Notes under the pieces: generated by a model
Databases searched by the model: none
What the model was told of the DNA's origin: nothing
Seen by the model: the letters and a program-made list of their open reading frames with translations, nothing else
In this document: positions 1 to 12,000 of the stretch, in pieces
Layout of the letters: each line of letters opens with the position of its first letter
Numbering within the stretch: position 1 is the first letter of the stretch
Made by a program: the position numbers and the translations under genes
From: Ramazzottius varieornatus
Lineage: Eukaryota > Tardigrada > Eutardigrada > Parachela > Ramazzottiidae
NCBI GenBank assembly: GCA_001949185.1
Contig: BDGG01000008.1
Span: 803,648 to 867,647 of the forward strand
Length of the DNA stretch: 64,000 nt
Direction: 5' to 3'

Positions 1-49
1 TGATACAGCAAAACATGTATTTTTCATCTAAACTCTCATTTTAACTTAC

Positions 50-2580
50 CACTGCTTGACAGGAGACTCAACGAAGAAACGGTTTCCAAAGTGCTCAAGT
101 TCTCTTCATCGTCTCCGGCAAGAACTTCCGGAACATCTGTTTCTTTCGTACTGTGGTTTTCGCGGGGATCGAGCTCTTCGTCTTGTACATTCCTGTCAGC
201 CACTTGCTCATTATCAAAACCATTCTCAGTCTGGTTTACGTTCTCATCCATTCGCACTTCCCGGCCGACATCACGCCTCCGACTGTTATCAAGGCGCAGG
301 TCGTGAAAATGGTCCGCCACTTCCGAAGATGCTTTCTGATCTTTCAGGGAGTCTTCGAAATCCTCTGCGATTAGTTGTGAAGAAGGTCTCTCCCAATCCC
401 GGACCGTTCTGTTGGAGGATGTTGTACTACTACGAGACAGGAAATCCGACTTCACAAACGATATCTCACTTTCTGAGCTAAACTGCCCAGCTTCCTCATT
501 CTCATCTCGAATTGACTGTCCGTTCCTCGTACGGAATTCATTGTCGGATGCAAAAGCTTCTGCAAAAAAAACCAATGCGACAAAGGAAACACGAACCAAA
601 TACCAAACATGGAACCTAGGCCGACAAACTTGACAAGATTGTTTTCTTCAAGTGGCGCACGCTTTCAGCCAAGAGTACCGGGAACCTGCGCCCCTTGCAA
701 AAACAATTACATCACCAGATTCACCACGGCACTTACCAGCGACCAATGAAGGACTTCTTAATAGACTGGGCACGGAACTTATTGGAGAAAGAATGCTCGA
801 GTGTTCTTCCTGACTGGAATCCTGCCAGCGTTTCGGCGAAGTCTGTGCCGCTTCTACGCGAGGAGTAACTTCTCCATCGGACAACGCCAGAGCCACCGAC
901 GACTCTTCGAACTTATCTTCGTCCATGTTCCTTCCTCCATCTTCAATGTTGTCAGGCTGGCGAACGACAAAGTTTATGCCTGACGATATGTCAGAAGCTG
1001 GACTGATGACAGGTGAAGGCCGGTGGAAGTGGGCGGGTGATTCCGGTAGGAAGTCGTCGTCGTAGCTGAACACCTGCCCACTCTGCCACGGTCTACTCGG
1101 CCGATTCGGATCGCTGATTTCGGCATTTCTCGTTGGCTGAATGCTATCAAAGTCTGCTGTTACCTCACGAACTCCTCCGTTGTCAGCGGTTCCTCCTTCG
1201 TCCCATTCTCCAGTCTCCCTAAATTCCGGCGGCGGAACAACTGGTGGAGGTGCTGCGACTGGTGGAGAACGGTAAGAGGCGGACCCCAAGTCTATGAATG
1301 GAACGACGTCTTGAGGTGGAACAAGCGGCACCATTTCCACCGGACGAAACTCCAGCCTAACATTATTCGCCTTGGGTGAGTACTTCTGTTGAACACTAGC
1401 CAGCGATATGAGCTTGGGCGACAGTATTTTCCCCGAGTTGAGTAACTCATTGCTTCCAACCCGACGAGCAAGCGAAGTCCTCTCAGCTGTAAAGAACATA
1501 TTCTCCGAACCACTTGGCATATTTCTGTCAGCGACCATGGGAGACTTCTCGGCACTGGCTGGAGTACTGGAAAACTCCTCAACGGGAGTCTTATAGTTGT
1601 TGGTCTGGGATTCGGAGTCGTTCTTGGTGGGGCGATTTGGCTTCACGACAGGTTCTTCGCCGGAAGCCGTTTGCGCCATCGCGTTTTCTGGAGTCTCTCC
1701 GTGATAGGGCGCTCCTTCCCTATCAGCGGCCTTATCAGTTTGCTTCGTGACATCGGGCACATCATTGCGACGGACTGCGCCTTCCGCTGTTAGCCGGTCG
1801 TCGGCAACCAGTGGTATAACGTTCTCCTTCTGGAGGTCCGTGTAGGTTCTTGTAGGTATGATATCCTTCTTCGCTTTGCTTTCAGCCACGTCGAAACTTT
1901 TCGACAACGAGGCCCGTACTTTGAGGTACCCGAGCTTCTTCGTATATGTGCTGAGAAAGTTATACGGGTCCGACTTGTTGAACTCTGACGATCGCTGATC
2001 GACTGTAAACTCGGATAGCTTTTCTTGCAGTTGGGCATTCAAACGTCTCGACAAGTCTCCCAACACCCGAAGACGCTCTTTCGAATCCTCCGCTCTCTTC
2101 TTGATCTGCAATCCACATAACAAAATTTCTTAATGACAAGTATGTGTTCATTCATTCCTTCACTTCATTCGTTCACTTACTTCGCTCGGCTGTGATGTTG
2201 ACGAAAGGACCCTCTCAACATTCTCTGGGGCATGAAAGCCATCTGACCTCGGTCTAGAGTGACGACGTCCCGGTGAGTGCTCATCCATACTGCTTCCTTC
2301 GTCGGCCGTGCCAACTTGTGTCATAACTTCAGCCAGCCATGTCTTCTTCTCCTGCAGTTTTCGAAGTTCGTCCAGCAAAACTCGCTCGCGGTCTGCTATC
2401 CCAGCAATCTGCTCCTTGGTCGACAACGTTTCAACCGAGATGGCACTGGACGGAGGACGCTTGTTGAGCTGTAATCGATCCACTCTCTTCGCTACGGGAG
2501 GAGGCATGACGTACTTATTCAAGTCATTCAAGAGTCTTTCGGAAATCGGAAGATACGATTTATAGTACTGCCAAATGGTA
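50..2580 (-). CDS. Unrecognised Pro/Ser/Glu-rich protein with a short coiled coil (partial gene)
   Basis: At least three coding exons read on the minus strand at about 2580-2181, 2105-737 and 559-50, with matching phases and GTAAGT donors at 2180-2174, 736-731 and 49-44. The last donor means the gene runs off the left edge. Its 5' end is not resolved beyond 2580, so the start codon is unknown. The first visible exon has a short Glu/Lys/Arg-rich helical stretch (near RERVLLDELRKLQEKK) after a proline patch (MPPPVAKRVDR). The 1.37-kb middle exon is largely low-complexity, rich in Ser, Pro, Glu and Asp, with a PPVVPPPEF-type run. I do not recognise a family. It could be a centrosomal or cytoskeletal scaffold, but that is only an impression from composition. 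The intron 560-736 holds a foldback repeat copy. Confidence 0.6.
621..715. repeat. Foldback intron repeat, copy 1
   Basis: Left arm CGACAAACTTGACAAGATTG followed by TTCAAGTGGCGCACGCTTTC; the right arm is degenerate (CTGCGCCCCTTGCAAAAAC). It sits inside intron 560-736 of the first gene. Confidence 0.75.
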
Positions 2581-3544
2581 CTGCATAGACAAACGGGAAA
2601 AGAGTTCAAAAGAAATTATCCAAGCAAATTCAAATAAATCAATGGAAGTGAATCAATCTGTCTGTCACGGTCTGTGACAGTGTGGCTCTGTGCAGTAACT
2701 TTTACCAGAGTGCTTTTACTGTATTTCCTCCACAGAGTTCCCAGCGAAATCCCGGGATGACAAACCGGGAGTATATAATTTCGTGCACCTTTGATCGCGT
2801 AGAACGTTATGCCCCGCGAAAGACAAATTCCAGATAATAATGTATCCAGATAATAATAATTACCTATGTATAATGTATGAAATACCCGGGAATACGAATC
2901 TCGGGAACTCTTATCGCTTGTAGGGTGTATCCAGGAAAACGTGCGAAATTCTCCGGAACGGCGGAACTGCAATTCTCCCGAGGCCCTCACTTCCGCGATC
3001 CGCAGAACCTGCCTACTTCATATTCCAAACGTTCTCGCATTAGCTCGTAAGTTTTGTGCTTTGTGCAAGGCTCGACGGTTCGAATTCCTTCTTCGAGTGG
3101 GGTTGCACGAGATGTGTCGCCACCGAGATATCATCCCGGTATTGCTGGGTCGCGAGATTTTTCAAACCCGGGATGAAGACACAGTACCAGTGTTCGACTT
3201 ACGTTCTTTTACAGTTTGGTCCAGGACTCTAGACGTAACGGAACTGGTTCAGGTCGGATGATAAAATTTACACCAAAGTTTCTCGTAGAGAACAGCGTGG
3301 CATGCTTTGGAGGTCAAGTTAATCAACAGCGGTAGCGAGAAGGTCGTGACTCGTCAGCCAGCGACTTATGACCGGATCGCTGGACGCGGAACTACGAAAG
3401 GAATCTGAAAAACTAACACTCTGCGGAAAACTACGGCGCAAAGTGCAGCGTTCTAGTAATAACTGAATACAGCAAAAATGTGTGGCGAGATAGATGTGGT
3501 GTCTGGGGTCTGGGCTGACAGGTTTCCGGGAAGACAACTACCGC
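2581..3544. other. Intergenic or 5' region, no supported gene
   Basis: Short ORFs occur on both strands but none has splice signals or a recognisable motif. The 5' exon(s) of the gene at 50-2580 may lie here. Confidence 0.5.
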
Positions 3545-4031
3545 TCATACAGTGACATCTTTCAGCTCTTCGGGCATATCTTTTCCGGCGTGTTTGTTCT
3601 CAAAGTGCTGCTTGTACGTCTTCGGGTCAGGCATCTGAGCCTATGGAGACAGCGCATACATGATACGAACAAATTCTCCGAAAAAGGGAAGAGAATGCGG
3701 GTTACAGGAAGGCCAAGTACGGGGCTCAAGGCCACGTTGTGCCAAGAGCCCCTTCAGACTTATTCCTCAGTAGGACGTACCTTACAAACTGCACAACTGA
3801 ACTTCAGAGCCACCGCCGCGGTATCCTTCTGATTCGGTCCTCCTTGTTGCTGAAAGCAGAACTCAATCTTTACACCACGTATACAATCATAAGGAAACTG
3901 GCGCATCTGTTCCTGTAGGAACTGTCATGCAAGGACGAAACACGAAAGCACGCTGCTCTTACCTTTTTGATCTTAGCCTGCTTTTCCGCATTCTTCTGCT
4001 GTGACTGGATCTTCTGTTGACCACGAGCCAT
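3545..4031 (-). CDS. ZNF706: Zinc finger protein 706 orthologue, 75 aa
   Basis: Three coding exons (4031-3963, 3849-3781, 3634-3545) of 69, 69 and 90 bp join in phase 0 to give 75 residues; the human protein is 76. The start is the ATG of MARGQQKIQSQQKNAEKQAK, almost identical to the vertebrate N-terminus (the 4F5/SERF-like basic region). Exon 2 supplies the zinc-finger cysteines (SCAVCK) and exon 3 opens MPDPKTYKQHFENKH, giving the two histidines of a single C2H2 finger and a short acidic tail. Family members are small, probably nuclear or cytoplasmic proteins implicated in transcript regulation and protein aggregation; nothing in the DNA narrows this. It lies head to head with ITPA about 540 bp away, so the two could share an upstream region. 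Confidence 0.95.
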
Positions 4032-4575
4032 GATGCTTTGATTATCTGGCGCGGAAGAGGTCAACCCACCAGGATGGCTGATCAGTAATAAACGATCACT
4101 CACTCGATCCGTCGATCGGATCGCGGGTCAACCTTTGATCACCAAACCCCCGCAAGTAGGGACACAAGATTCGCAAGTCGTAAGGATGCACGAGTTTGGA
4201 AAGAGTACAACAATGAGGGACAGACGGTCACAAACCACGGGAAGAAAAGCAATGCAGAAATCAAGTCGAACTTTGACAAACGATAAGCAAGAGAAAAGCT
4301 ACTTAGAATTTCAGAAAACAACCGTTCTGTTCATCTGTTGTATGTTCAACAAATCAACGACTATTCAAATCAATCGCCGAAATAAGGGGTTTGTCGCCTG
4401 TTGCAATCAGTGTTTAACAAATCAATCTGCCCTGTCCAATGGTGTTTCAATTGTTTTGGTTTCAAGCTTTCGAAAGATTCCGGTTACAGTATCCTTTCCA
4501 AGTCCCGTTAGTTGTTCCGTTGTTCGTCATATCTTTTTCCCAATCCGGGTTCCTCATTGGAAAGGGCACATAGCC

Positions 4576-5408
4576 ATGTCATTGAGACGGATAACGTTTG
4601 TGACGGGGAACGCCAAGAAGTTGGAGGAGTTCAAAGCTATCATGGGCGCCACGGAGAAGATTGAGGTGAGCAGATCTCATGGAAAGACAACCGGAAGCCC
4701 GTAAGTTTTCAATAGCCAATCGTTTCTACCACGACCCACCTTCTGTTTTCTCCTTCTTTAGATTGTCTCAAAGAGCATTGACCTTCCGGAATACCAGGAC
4801 GCAGATCCGGACGTTATATCTACGGAGAAGTGTCGAGCCGCTGCAGCCATCGTCAAAGGACCCGTGATTTGCGAGGACACGTGTTTGTGCTTCAATGCAC
4901 TTCAAGGATTGCCAGGTATGCAGACTTTTATTTGTCGTTTGCACGAAGTGACCGAAGAAATCGTTGACGTTGGCGACCGAGTCAGTGTTGTGATGAGTGG
5001 CTTCTGCGCCCGCCGGAGAAAGCCTATGGATTGTCGATATAGCTGTAGTTTATTATACACAGTTGCGTCTTTCCAGGTCCTTACATCAAGTGGTTCCTCG
5101 ACAAGCTGAAACCCGAAGGTCTTCCAAAGTTACTTCACGGCTTCGAAGACTACTCTGCTTACGCCTTATGTACGTTCGCGTACTGCGAAGGTAGCCCCAC
5201 CGATCCTGTCTTGCTTTTCCATGGTCGCACAGATGGAAAGATTGTGCCACCTCGGGGTCCTCAGAATTTCGGCTGGGATCCTTGTTTTCAGCCCGATTCC
5301 CTCGACCAAACGTACGCCGAAATGGATGTAAATGTGAAGAACCAGATTTCACATCGCTATAGAGCTTTTCAAGAGCTTAAGAAGTTCTTGCTTTCCGAGA
5401 ACCCATGA
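4576..5408 (+). CDS. ITPA: Inosine triphosphate pyrophosphatase (ITPase)
   Basis: Three exons, 4576-4665, 4762-4915 and 5077-5408, join in frame to about 191 residues (human ITPA 194). The Ham1/ITPase family signature is complete: the N-terminal [12 protein letters not shown] substrate and phosphate loop, [22 protein letters not shown] with the catalytic and metal acidic residues, [18 protein letters not shown], then [16 protein letters not shown] and the C-terminal [10 protein letters not shown]. The enzyme hydrolyses ITP, dITP and XTP to monophosphates and so cleans the cytosolic nucleotide pool. The start is the ATG preceding [11 protein letters not shown]; no upstream in-frame alternative is needed. 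Introns are 96 and 161 bp with standard ends. Nothing unusual is seen. Confidence 0.97.
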
Positions 5409-5500
5409 GTTTCTGGGTACTCTGTGCCTACACGTGACTTTTATTTCTGTTGAGTAGGTTGCTGTTGTAAAACTGCGGAGTACCAAGAAACATCAAGGGG

Positions 5501-6565
5501 TTAATCTGAGTACACTCCGTTCTTTCCTCTTGTTAGAGTGGAGAATTTAGTTTTCCAGTTTTTTCCGTTGTCCTTGCTGTTAATACTCAGTAGGATTTCC
5601 AGCTGCTCATCTTTGGTTAGTACTCCAGACTCGCAAGGACCACTGGCAAACTCCTCACCGGTCATTGACAAAAACCTGAAATCGTAAATGACCGGCTCCA
5701 AAACCCGGCGAAGTTCTACTCCGTAGGTCTCCGAGGTCGCCGAAAGGTCCGGCCGAGGAACTCGCTGCTTTGCCCATTCCACGACGCGATTGAAGAGGTA
5801 GGCTTCCGACATTCCCAATAGATTGTCCTGGTAAAGAAGTTTCTTCATGAAGGTGATATCGAATCGCAGGAATTGCTTTGAGGAGATGATAGTAACTGCG
5901 TCACGGCGGATGAGTGTCCAGCACTTGTCCATCAGGGTTTTTTGGTCCATTTCCGTGGCTCTGTCAAGGACTTCGATCACGTTGGAAGGCCGGATATTCT
6001 TCCCAACTACTGTAAGGGTTTTGTTGATCAAAGACGGAAGTACGTATTTGTATCCCGCGTAAACTAAATCCAGCACCTGCAGAATATTTGTAGTGTTGGG
6101 CGGAAGTAGCTGTTTCGTGTACAGGAACTCCAGCATCAGCTGAAAGGTTTCCGGCTGTAAATCGTTGACTTCGTAAAAGGGAATACGATTAGGCGGTACG
6201 TCGATCGAGATTGTTGTTCCTGTTGATGAGTACAACATTTGGTTGAAGATAACGCTTCGACCTGCTAAAATAGCTTTGTGAGCGGAGAAGATCTGCTTCC
6301 CAACCAGGAACTGGACGTCAGCCAAGTGCTTCAGCTTGGGATTGTTGAGGAGCTCCAACATGAAGTCATCTATTGGCTCCTCTTCTACCGAGATCTCCGA
6401 TGCGGATATTCCGTTCCGGATGAAAGTGTAGAGAGCCCTGACAGTATGCAATGTATCGCCGTTAGCTTCCACAGACTCGGCGACAACGTTCCCGACACAT
6501 TTATTGAGAAGGAGCAAGCAGGAGGAAAAAGTCAACATCGAACCGCACTTTGGACGGGAAGCCAT
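5501..6565 (-). CDS. BTB-BACK domain protein, intronless, 354 aa
   Basis: A single uninterrupted ORF from ATG (6565) to stop. Residues about 75-175 form a BTB/POZ domain: LADVQFLVGKQIFSAHKAIL and LAGRSVIFNQML are the canonical strand-helix elements, followed by FYEVNDLQPETFQLMLEFLY. Residues about 185-300 fit a BACK domain (VIEVLDRATEMDQKTLMDKC, then WAKQRVPRPDL). No Kelch repeats, PHR or MATH domain follow, so this is a short BTB-BACK protein resembling the BTBD family. Such proteins usually act as CUL3 adaptors or dimerising scaffolds, but a substrate cannot be inferred. The N-terminus has a hydrophobic patch (MLTFSSCLLLLN) of unknown meaning. The stop lies about 90 bp from the ITPA stop (tail to tail). 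In a window of intron-rich genes, an intronless 1-kb CDS hints at retroposition. Confidence 0.85.
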   Translation of the reverse strand: MASRPKCGSMLTFSSCLLLLNKCVGNVVAESVEANGDTLHTVRALYTFIRNGISASEISVEEEPIDDFMLELLNNPKLKHLADVQFLVGKQIFSAHKAILAGRSVIFNQMLYSSTGTTISIDVPPNRIPFYEVNDLQPETFQLMLEFLYTKQLLPPNTTNILQVLDLVYAGYKYVLPSLINKTLTVVGKNIRPSNVIEVLDRATEMDQKTLMDKCWTLIRRDAVTIISSKQFLRFDITFMKKLLYQDNLLGMSEAYLFNRVVEWAKQRVPRPDLSATSETYGVELRRVLEPVIYDFRFLSMTGEEFASGPCESGVLTKDEQLEILLSINSKDNGKNWKTKFSTLTRGKNGVYSD

Positions 6566-6710
6566 CTTAAATAGTGTTACAATATAGATATCACAGTTCT
6601 TCGAGGGAGCCCGAAGCTTGAAACAGTCCAGAGGATCGCATCAGAAAGAATACCCGAACTAACTCATGCAATAAAAAATATCCGGAATCTTTTATCGGTT
6701 ACGAGGACAT

Positions 6711-8092
6711 TCACATCTGTCTGGCTAACTGTTCACGAAGCATAAGGACGGCTTGTCGATGGTCAGGTGCTAAAGCAGCTAGCTGCGCATCGGACATCTG
6801 GATCAACTGCATCAGCATACCTGCTCGTTCCATTTCGATCTGGTTGGGTTCTTGCTCGGAGGAATGTCCAGTAGGAGGACCAGGACGGTGCCCTCGGGTA
6901 GGACTCATCATCGGAGCTGGCGCAGGTTGATGGGCAGCTCCTCCGTAACTGCCAGCCATACGAGCCTATAAGCGAAAAACGTCGGCCTTGGTACAACTGC
7001 TAAAATTTCAAACTGATTAGACTAACGAGAAAGCATACCTGTCGCGGGTCATGGGGCATAGCAGAGGCAGGAAGAGGTGCAGAAGAGATAACAGGAGGCG
7101 GTTGTAGAACGGAGACGGGAGTAGGTACAGAAGTGCCGACTGTCGATATGGAAGAAGGAACCTCAGGAGGCTCTTCCTGTGTCAAAATGTCGAAGGCTTC
7201 CTGCGGGTCTACCATCTTCATCATCAACAGCGCGTACAGCATTGCTGCGGAAAGGGAGAAATTCTTCAGCAGGGATCTCTCTACGCCGACGGGATCTGCT
7301 TCTATACAGAGCCGCATTTGATGCATCAAGTTGAACATCTGCTCGGAGTTCAGATTGGCCAGAGTATCACCGGAGATATCGTTGGACGACGAAGAACCGT
7401 TCACCGTATTTTGCGCCTAAAATGCCCGAATATGCCGTTCGAGTATACTGAACGGTCCACGAGTGTTCATTCTTACTGTACCAGTGTACCTCGAAAGTTT
7501 CGGCCGCACCGTCTCGCCCACTTCTCGTATCTTCTATCGCACGATAAATTCGCATGCGCTCATCCTTCCACAAGTTGTTTGGGATGGGTTCGATCTGGAT
7601 TTGGGTTCCTTTAAAGCTAACGCCATTCAGATGAGAGACTGCTATGTGCACAGCTTGCACGTCCCGGAATTCACAGTAAGCCAATCCAAGCTGGTTCTCG
7701 AATTTGTCAATCACAACCCTGGAAGTACAAAGCCATCAAGAAAAGCTAGGTGAGCTTGGCCCAGCAGTGGCGCGGTATGTTAGACGGCGTATATAACTAT
7801 AAGACTCATCGAAATTGGGTCACATACCAGAGATCCGCTACAACTCCCAGTTGGGAGAAGATCCGCCGTAAATCATCTTCCGACGTATCCAGAGCCAGGT
7901 TACGAACTGCAACAGGGAGTGAAATGAGATAACCGATGCTTCAAACGCGTAGCTCACGAAAGAAGATGAAAGAATGACACGAGTACTTCGAATAGTCCTT
8001 CCATTCGGATCCAGTCCTCCTCCACGTAACATCCCCGAAGACACGTTATGCGGACCACCTTCGTGATGCATATAAACCTGCCGGCCAGCCAT
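6711..8092 (-). CDS. CSTF2: Cleavage stimulation factor subunit 2 (CstF-64-like), 350 aa
   Basis: Five exons (8092-7981, 7906-7828, 7718-7490, 7416-7039, 6965-6711) join in phase to 350 residues. An N-terminal RRM spans about residues 30-100 (LALDTSEDDLRRIFSQLG; LGLAYCEF as RNP1). The CstF-64 hinge follows (LNSEQMFNLMHQMRLCIEAD), then a Pro/Ser linker and the C-terminal helical domain ending near LAALAPDHRQAVLMLREQL, which matches the vertebrate C-terminus. The protein binds the GU-rich downstream element during mRNA 3' end formation; the hinge contacts CstF-77 and symplekin. It is clearly shorter than vertebrate CSTF2 (about 577 aa), lacking the Gly/MEARA-rich region, and RNP1 is degenerate. 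The donor after exon 1 (GTGTCA) is weak, so the very N-terminus is less certain than the rest. Confidence 0.88.
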
Positions 8093-9032
8093 CCTTTGAT
8101 CCTTTTGATAACGTCCAACGTCGCGGGCTCAATCGCGCTGACCGAAAGATCCCACTGCAATCATAATGATGATTTCATAATTAGAGCGTCTTTATAGGTC
8201 TGATTAGACTGTCAGAGTTTGAGAGCCTGGCAGCCACCATCGTTTTCTCGCAAACGTTTGCAGAGCCCTCACCTACAGTCACACGCCCTTTCGTCCTTCG
8301 ACAATCAAGCGTCCCGACGAACTTGTTGCGGTAGTATCCCCTCCTTCAAGGTTTCGACACTCAGCTTCCGGCGACTAGATCAGACTCATCAGAGCAAAGA
8401 AAGGTTTAATATCTGTAATCAAATTTAGCAAGCCGTACAGTGATGACCGTGCAATTTGCGGTGCGCTACGCGCTGTATCGTGGTGCATGCAACAGTGCGC
8501 ATTCCAGCCTTCAGGCACATGTCATTGGCCGAACGCGTAGCGGTCCGCCTTCCATAGTTCATCCTTCCAGATGTACGTACAGCTGCCAGACAGCTGGCAT
8601 TCCTATTAGGCTATTACTGCCGTCCGCTGTCTTTGAAGTTTTTGTGGTTGTTTTGATTCTGCAGTATCCGTACGTTTCTCCTTCGAGCTGCTGCTTTTGT
8701 TCCTTCCTCGAACTGGACATTTCTGAATCCGTCTTTCCTGAAGCTCGCAAGTTTGTACTTATCTGGCAAACCAGTAGGAAGTTGGCAGTGCCAGGATATG
8801 ACGTGATTGTATTCAGCACGCTGTGATACTGGACGAGGAATTATATGGAGATAAAGTCATTGTTACCATATGGAAGTTTCAAGATGGCCTAAAGATCACG
8901 TCTACCTCGCCTTTTCCTTGGCTTACCTCAGCAAGAGTTCTTCGGAATATCGGCTAACCATCTGCTGTCAGTGGGAAGGACGACAGAGCGGTCAGGTTTT
9001 TTTCTAATTTTATTTTAGATTTTTATTCAAGG
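8093..9032. other. Divergent 5' region between CSTF2 and the membrane-protein gene
   Basis: A TTGCAG acceptor near 8158-8163 (minus) precedes CSTF2 exon 1, suggesting a 5' UTR intron or trans-splice site. Antisense-overlapping ORFs at 8440-8826 have no recognisable motif and I do not call them genes. Confidence 0.5.
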
Positions 9033-12000
9033 ATGGATTCTGTGGGGGATATTTGGGATTCCATGTACGCCATACCTGTTGCCGGAGCATTCATCCTGGC
9101 TGGAGCAGTATATTACCTGAGCTTTCGCGTAAAGGACGACGATGACCAGTCGCTACGGACGTACCTCAACGTGCTCAGCGGTGACGATGACAGGAACCGC
9201 AAAGCAGCCAAACGGCTTCGGAAATTTGGTACAGGAAGTCCAAAGGTGAGCATTTCTTTTTATATCACCCAGCATTGTGGAGCATGACCCCCACTGTTTT
9301 GCTCGATTAGTTCAACAGTGTGATGTTCAACGGCCGTGCTAGAAAAATCGTAAGATGCTAATCGAAGTGGGCATCGTGGGAACTCCAGCGAGAATTGATT
9401 GTCCGATAAACAGTCACAGAGCTTTTTTTGCGAAAATGAGGGAACAGTAGGGAATCGAACCAGGACCCTCCCTGAAAAACGCGCTGCGAACTGCCCAACA
9501 CTCCTCTAGGTCAAGCCGTTCTTTGTTTCGTGCCTTAGATATACCGTAAATAGCACGCTACGGCCTGCCGATTCAGCTTACGCACTGAATTCGAACTGAG
9601 CCCGTTCCGGGACCGACTGAGCGTCAGTTAGATTTCCAAGCAGCTCAGGAACCAGTCTTTTCCTCCGGGGTGTCGCGGGTACGTTTCAAACCGCTAATGC
9701 TGTCTTTCAGAGCGTTTGATGGGGTTAGCTAGAACTGCCAGGTGTAGGTTAGTTGGGCCAGCGATAAGAAAATCCTCAACTATTTGTGCGGTAGGGACTC
9801 AAGTTTACCCAACGATCAGTGCCAATCGGTTGGGTGACCTAGCTGCCGCTACATTATGCCCTTTCGAACTTCTATATGATCTCTGGGCTATATACGGAGA
9901 TGAAGTGATATACTGGCTGAAGGGCGAGAACCGTTCACTTCAAGCGGATATGAGAAAAGATTAATGGTAGACGTCAAAAGTAGCATCAACTGCAGGCCTA
10001 GCTTGTCTACCCGTGGAACGGAGGCCAGTGGTTTTCCGACCACTCGTTTTTGTCGCGCTGGGATTTCATATGTACCACACGGGATGTAATGAAAGCTTGT
10101 TTTGGCCTCTACAAGACTTTCGCTCAGGACCCTCCGTCGGTCGCGGACGGTCTCAGATAATAAGCCACGGTTTTTTCCGTTGCTTTATGTCGCACAGCTT
10201 ACCGTCCAAGGTGATTACATGAGCGGAAGTATGTAAAGCTGAACAGTAATCGGACAAACAGACGGTAGTTTCGTAACGGTGTGTGTGTGTGGGTGGGTGT
10301 GAAGAACAAAGGTAACGGTGAAAACTGGTTGTTGAATCAAGGCTTGATTGACTGATTTGATGGGACGTTATGCGGACCCGGATGTTGTGCGAGTGTGGTT
10401 CTTTCAAACAAGCTGGCCCAGTTTTTCTTCGCAGGTTGATCACGTTACTTCTTGCTGGCTTCAGCTGTTCTTTCTTCTAGCGTGTAGGTTTCGCGAAGAA
10501 GGCAGAACAGTTCGGCGTTGGGGGGGAAAGGAAGCCAGTCGACAAACAGGTTTCCGGTTGCTGCTTTGGCGGTCCTACAGGCTCGTAAACAGGGCTCCTT
10601 GTGGGTGCTACCGCGAATCGGATGTAAAGTGGGACAAGAGGTAAAAAGCTCTGGCTTGGAAAGGAACGAAACGTCACACACAAAGTTGGACTTGAACAAA
10701 TAGTCATTTGTTATGTGTGTGTGATGGAAGGAGGGGGTTTCACGGTATAACGACAACTAAGGCGAAAAGCCTCATTAACACATCAATTTGCTGACGTCTT
10801 TGACAGACCAACAGTCCTCACTGGAATGTCCCTCACACCCAGCAGGCCCAGCGTCGTCTTGGGAGGAAGAAACTGCACCGAAAGACGTTCAGGTGGGTTT
10901 CACGGTCTGAATTGCAGTTTTCCTCGATTCTTATTGGAACTTTGGTTCATATGCTGAGAATTCTTCTTCTGTGTTGTAGGCGCGTCGGAAGGCAGCATAT
11001 GGCCTGGCGGAATAGCTTTACGAACTGGCTGGTTTATGGTGGTCCAAATAGATACGGCGAGATTTGTCAGCGTCGTTTACCCAGCTGAAACATTGTGGCA
11101 GAACGCAGAAAGTGACGTTTATTGAGGCAGTTATCGGATGTGTTTACCAGCCGGCTTCTTTCCTCGTTCAGTAGCACGTTTCTCTGTGGTTTCGAATTCG
11201 ACTTGACCAACAGGGTGGACGCTTTGCAGCGGGTTCTTCGTCAGGCATTCTTCGCAGGGTATGATGAACGTGTCGGGGTCTTTCATTAGCTAGTCAATCT
11301 TGTTTCGAGGTTCAGTGGCTTTGGAGAGAGATTTTAGCTTGTCTGAGACGGTTGAGTCGCTGTGTTGTTTGCCTTCTTTAATGACGCGTCTTACAGCCGA
11401 CGACGGCGGAGGAGATATATTACGCAGTGTTGATGGTGAATGAGGTTCTTGAACTGCCATGGCGACTCCTGCCCACCTGATGAACATGTGCCGACGTCGT
11501 TTGCCAAGAAACGCTTCAGGAGCCAGTCTCTAGCAAGTCCGCCGGAAGAAGCCAAGAAGAATCCATGCGAACACTCAGCAAAGCAATTGTATTCGTCCAT
11601 CACGCACCTGCTCACATCTGTATTCTAGTAATCAAGCCGGAGGTGTATGCAGGATGGCGAGGGATCGCTGCACTAACTTCACAAGTATCGGGAAAATTCG
11701 GGGAAAATTCAGCGTAAGTTTGATATCGTCTTATAGTTTTAGTCAGTGGTTGACCGAGTGATGTATCGAATAATGCTGATTCAAAGTCTCTTTTTCTCTT
11801 GCAGGACGGAATGATGGGCGTCGATCGCTCCACTGTGGTCGTATTTTGTCGAGATGTCACAATGACCTTGACGTTGAACGCCGCAGGCAACGTTGGTTGG
11901 GCCTGAACTCCTTCCTCTGTAGTCTACTCTGTAGTTTAGTTAGCCAGAGTCAAGCGGATGAGCGAGAGCACGAGAGTGGAGCTGTAGTGTGGGGGGATTG

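Noticed and set aside
648-736. Continuation of the large minus-strand ORF into 648-736
   Set aside because: A GTAAGT donor ends the exon at 737; the rest reads into a foldback repeat arm.
8440-8826. Overlapping ORFs on both strands (128 and 86 codons)
   Set aside because: They are mutually antisense in the 5' region of CSTF2, with no motif or phase-compatible junctions.
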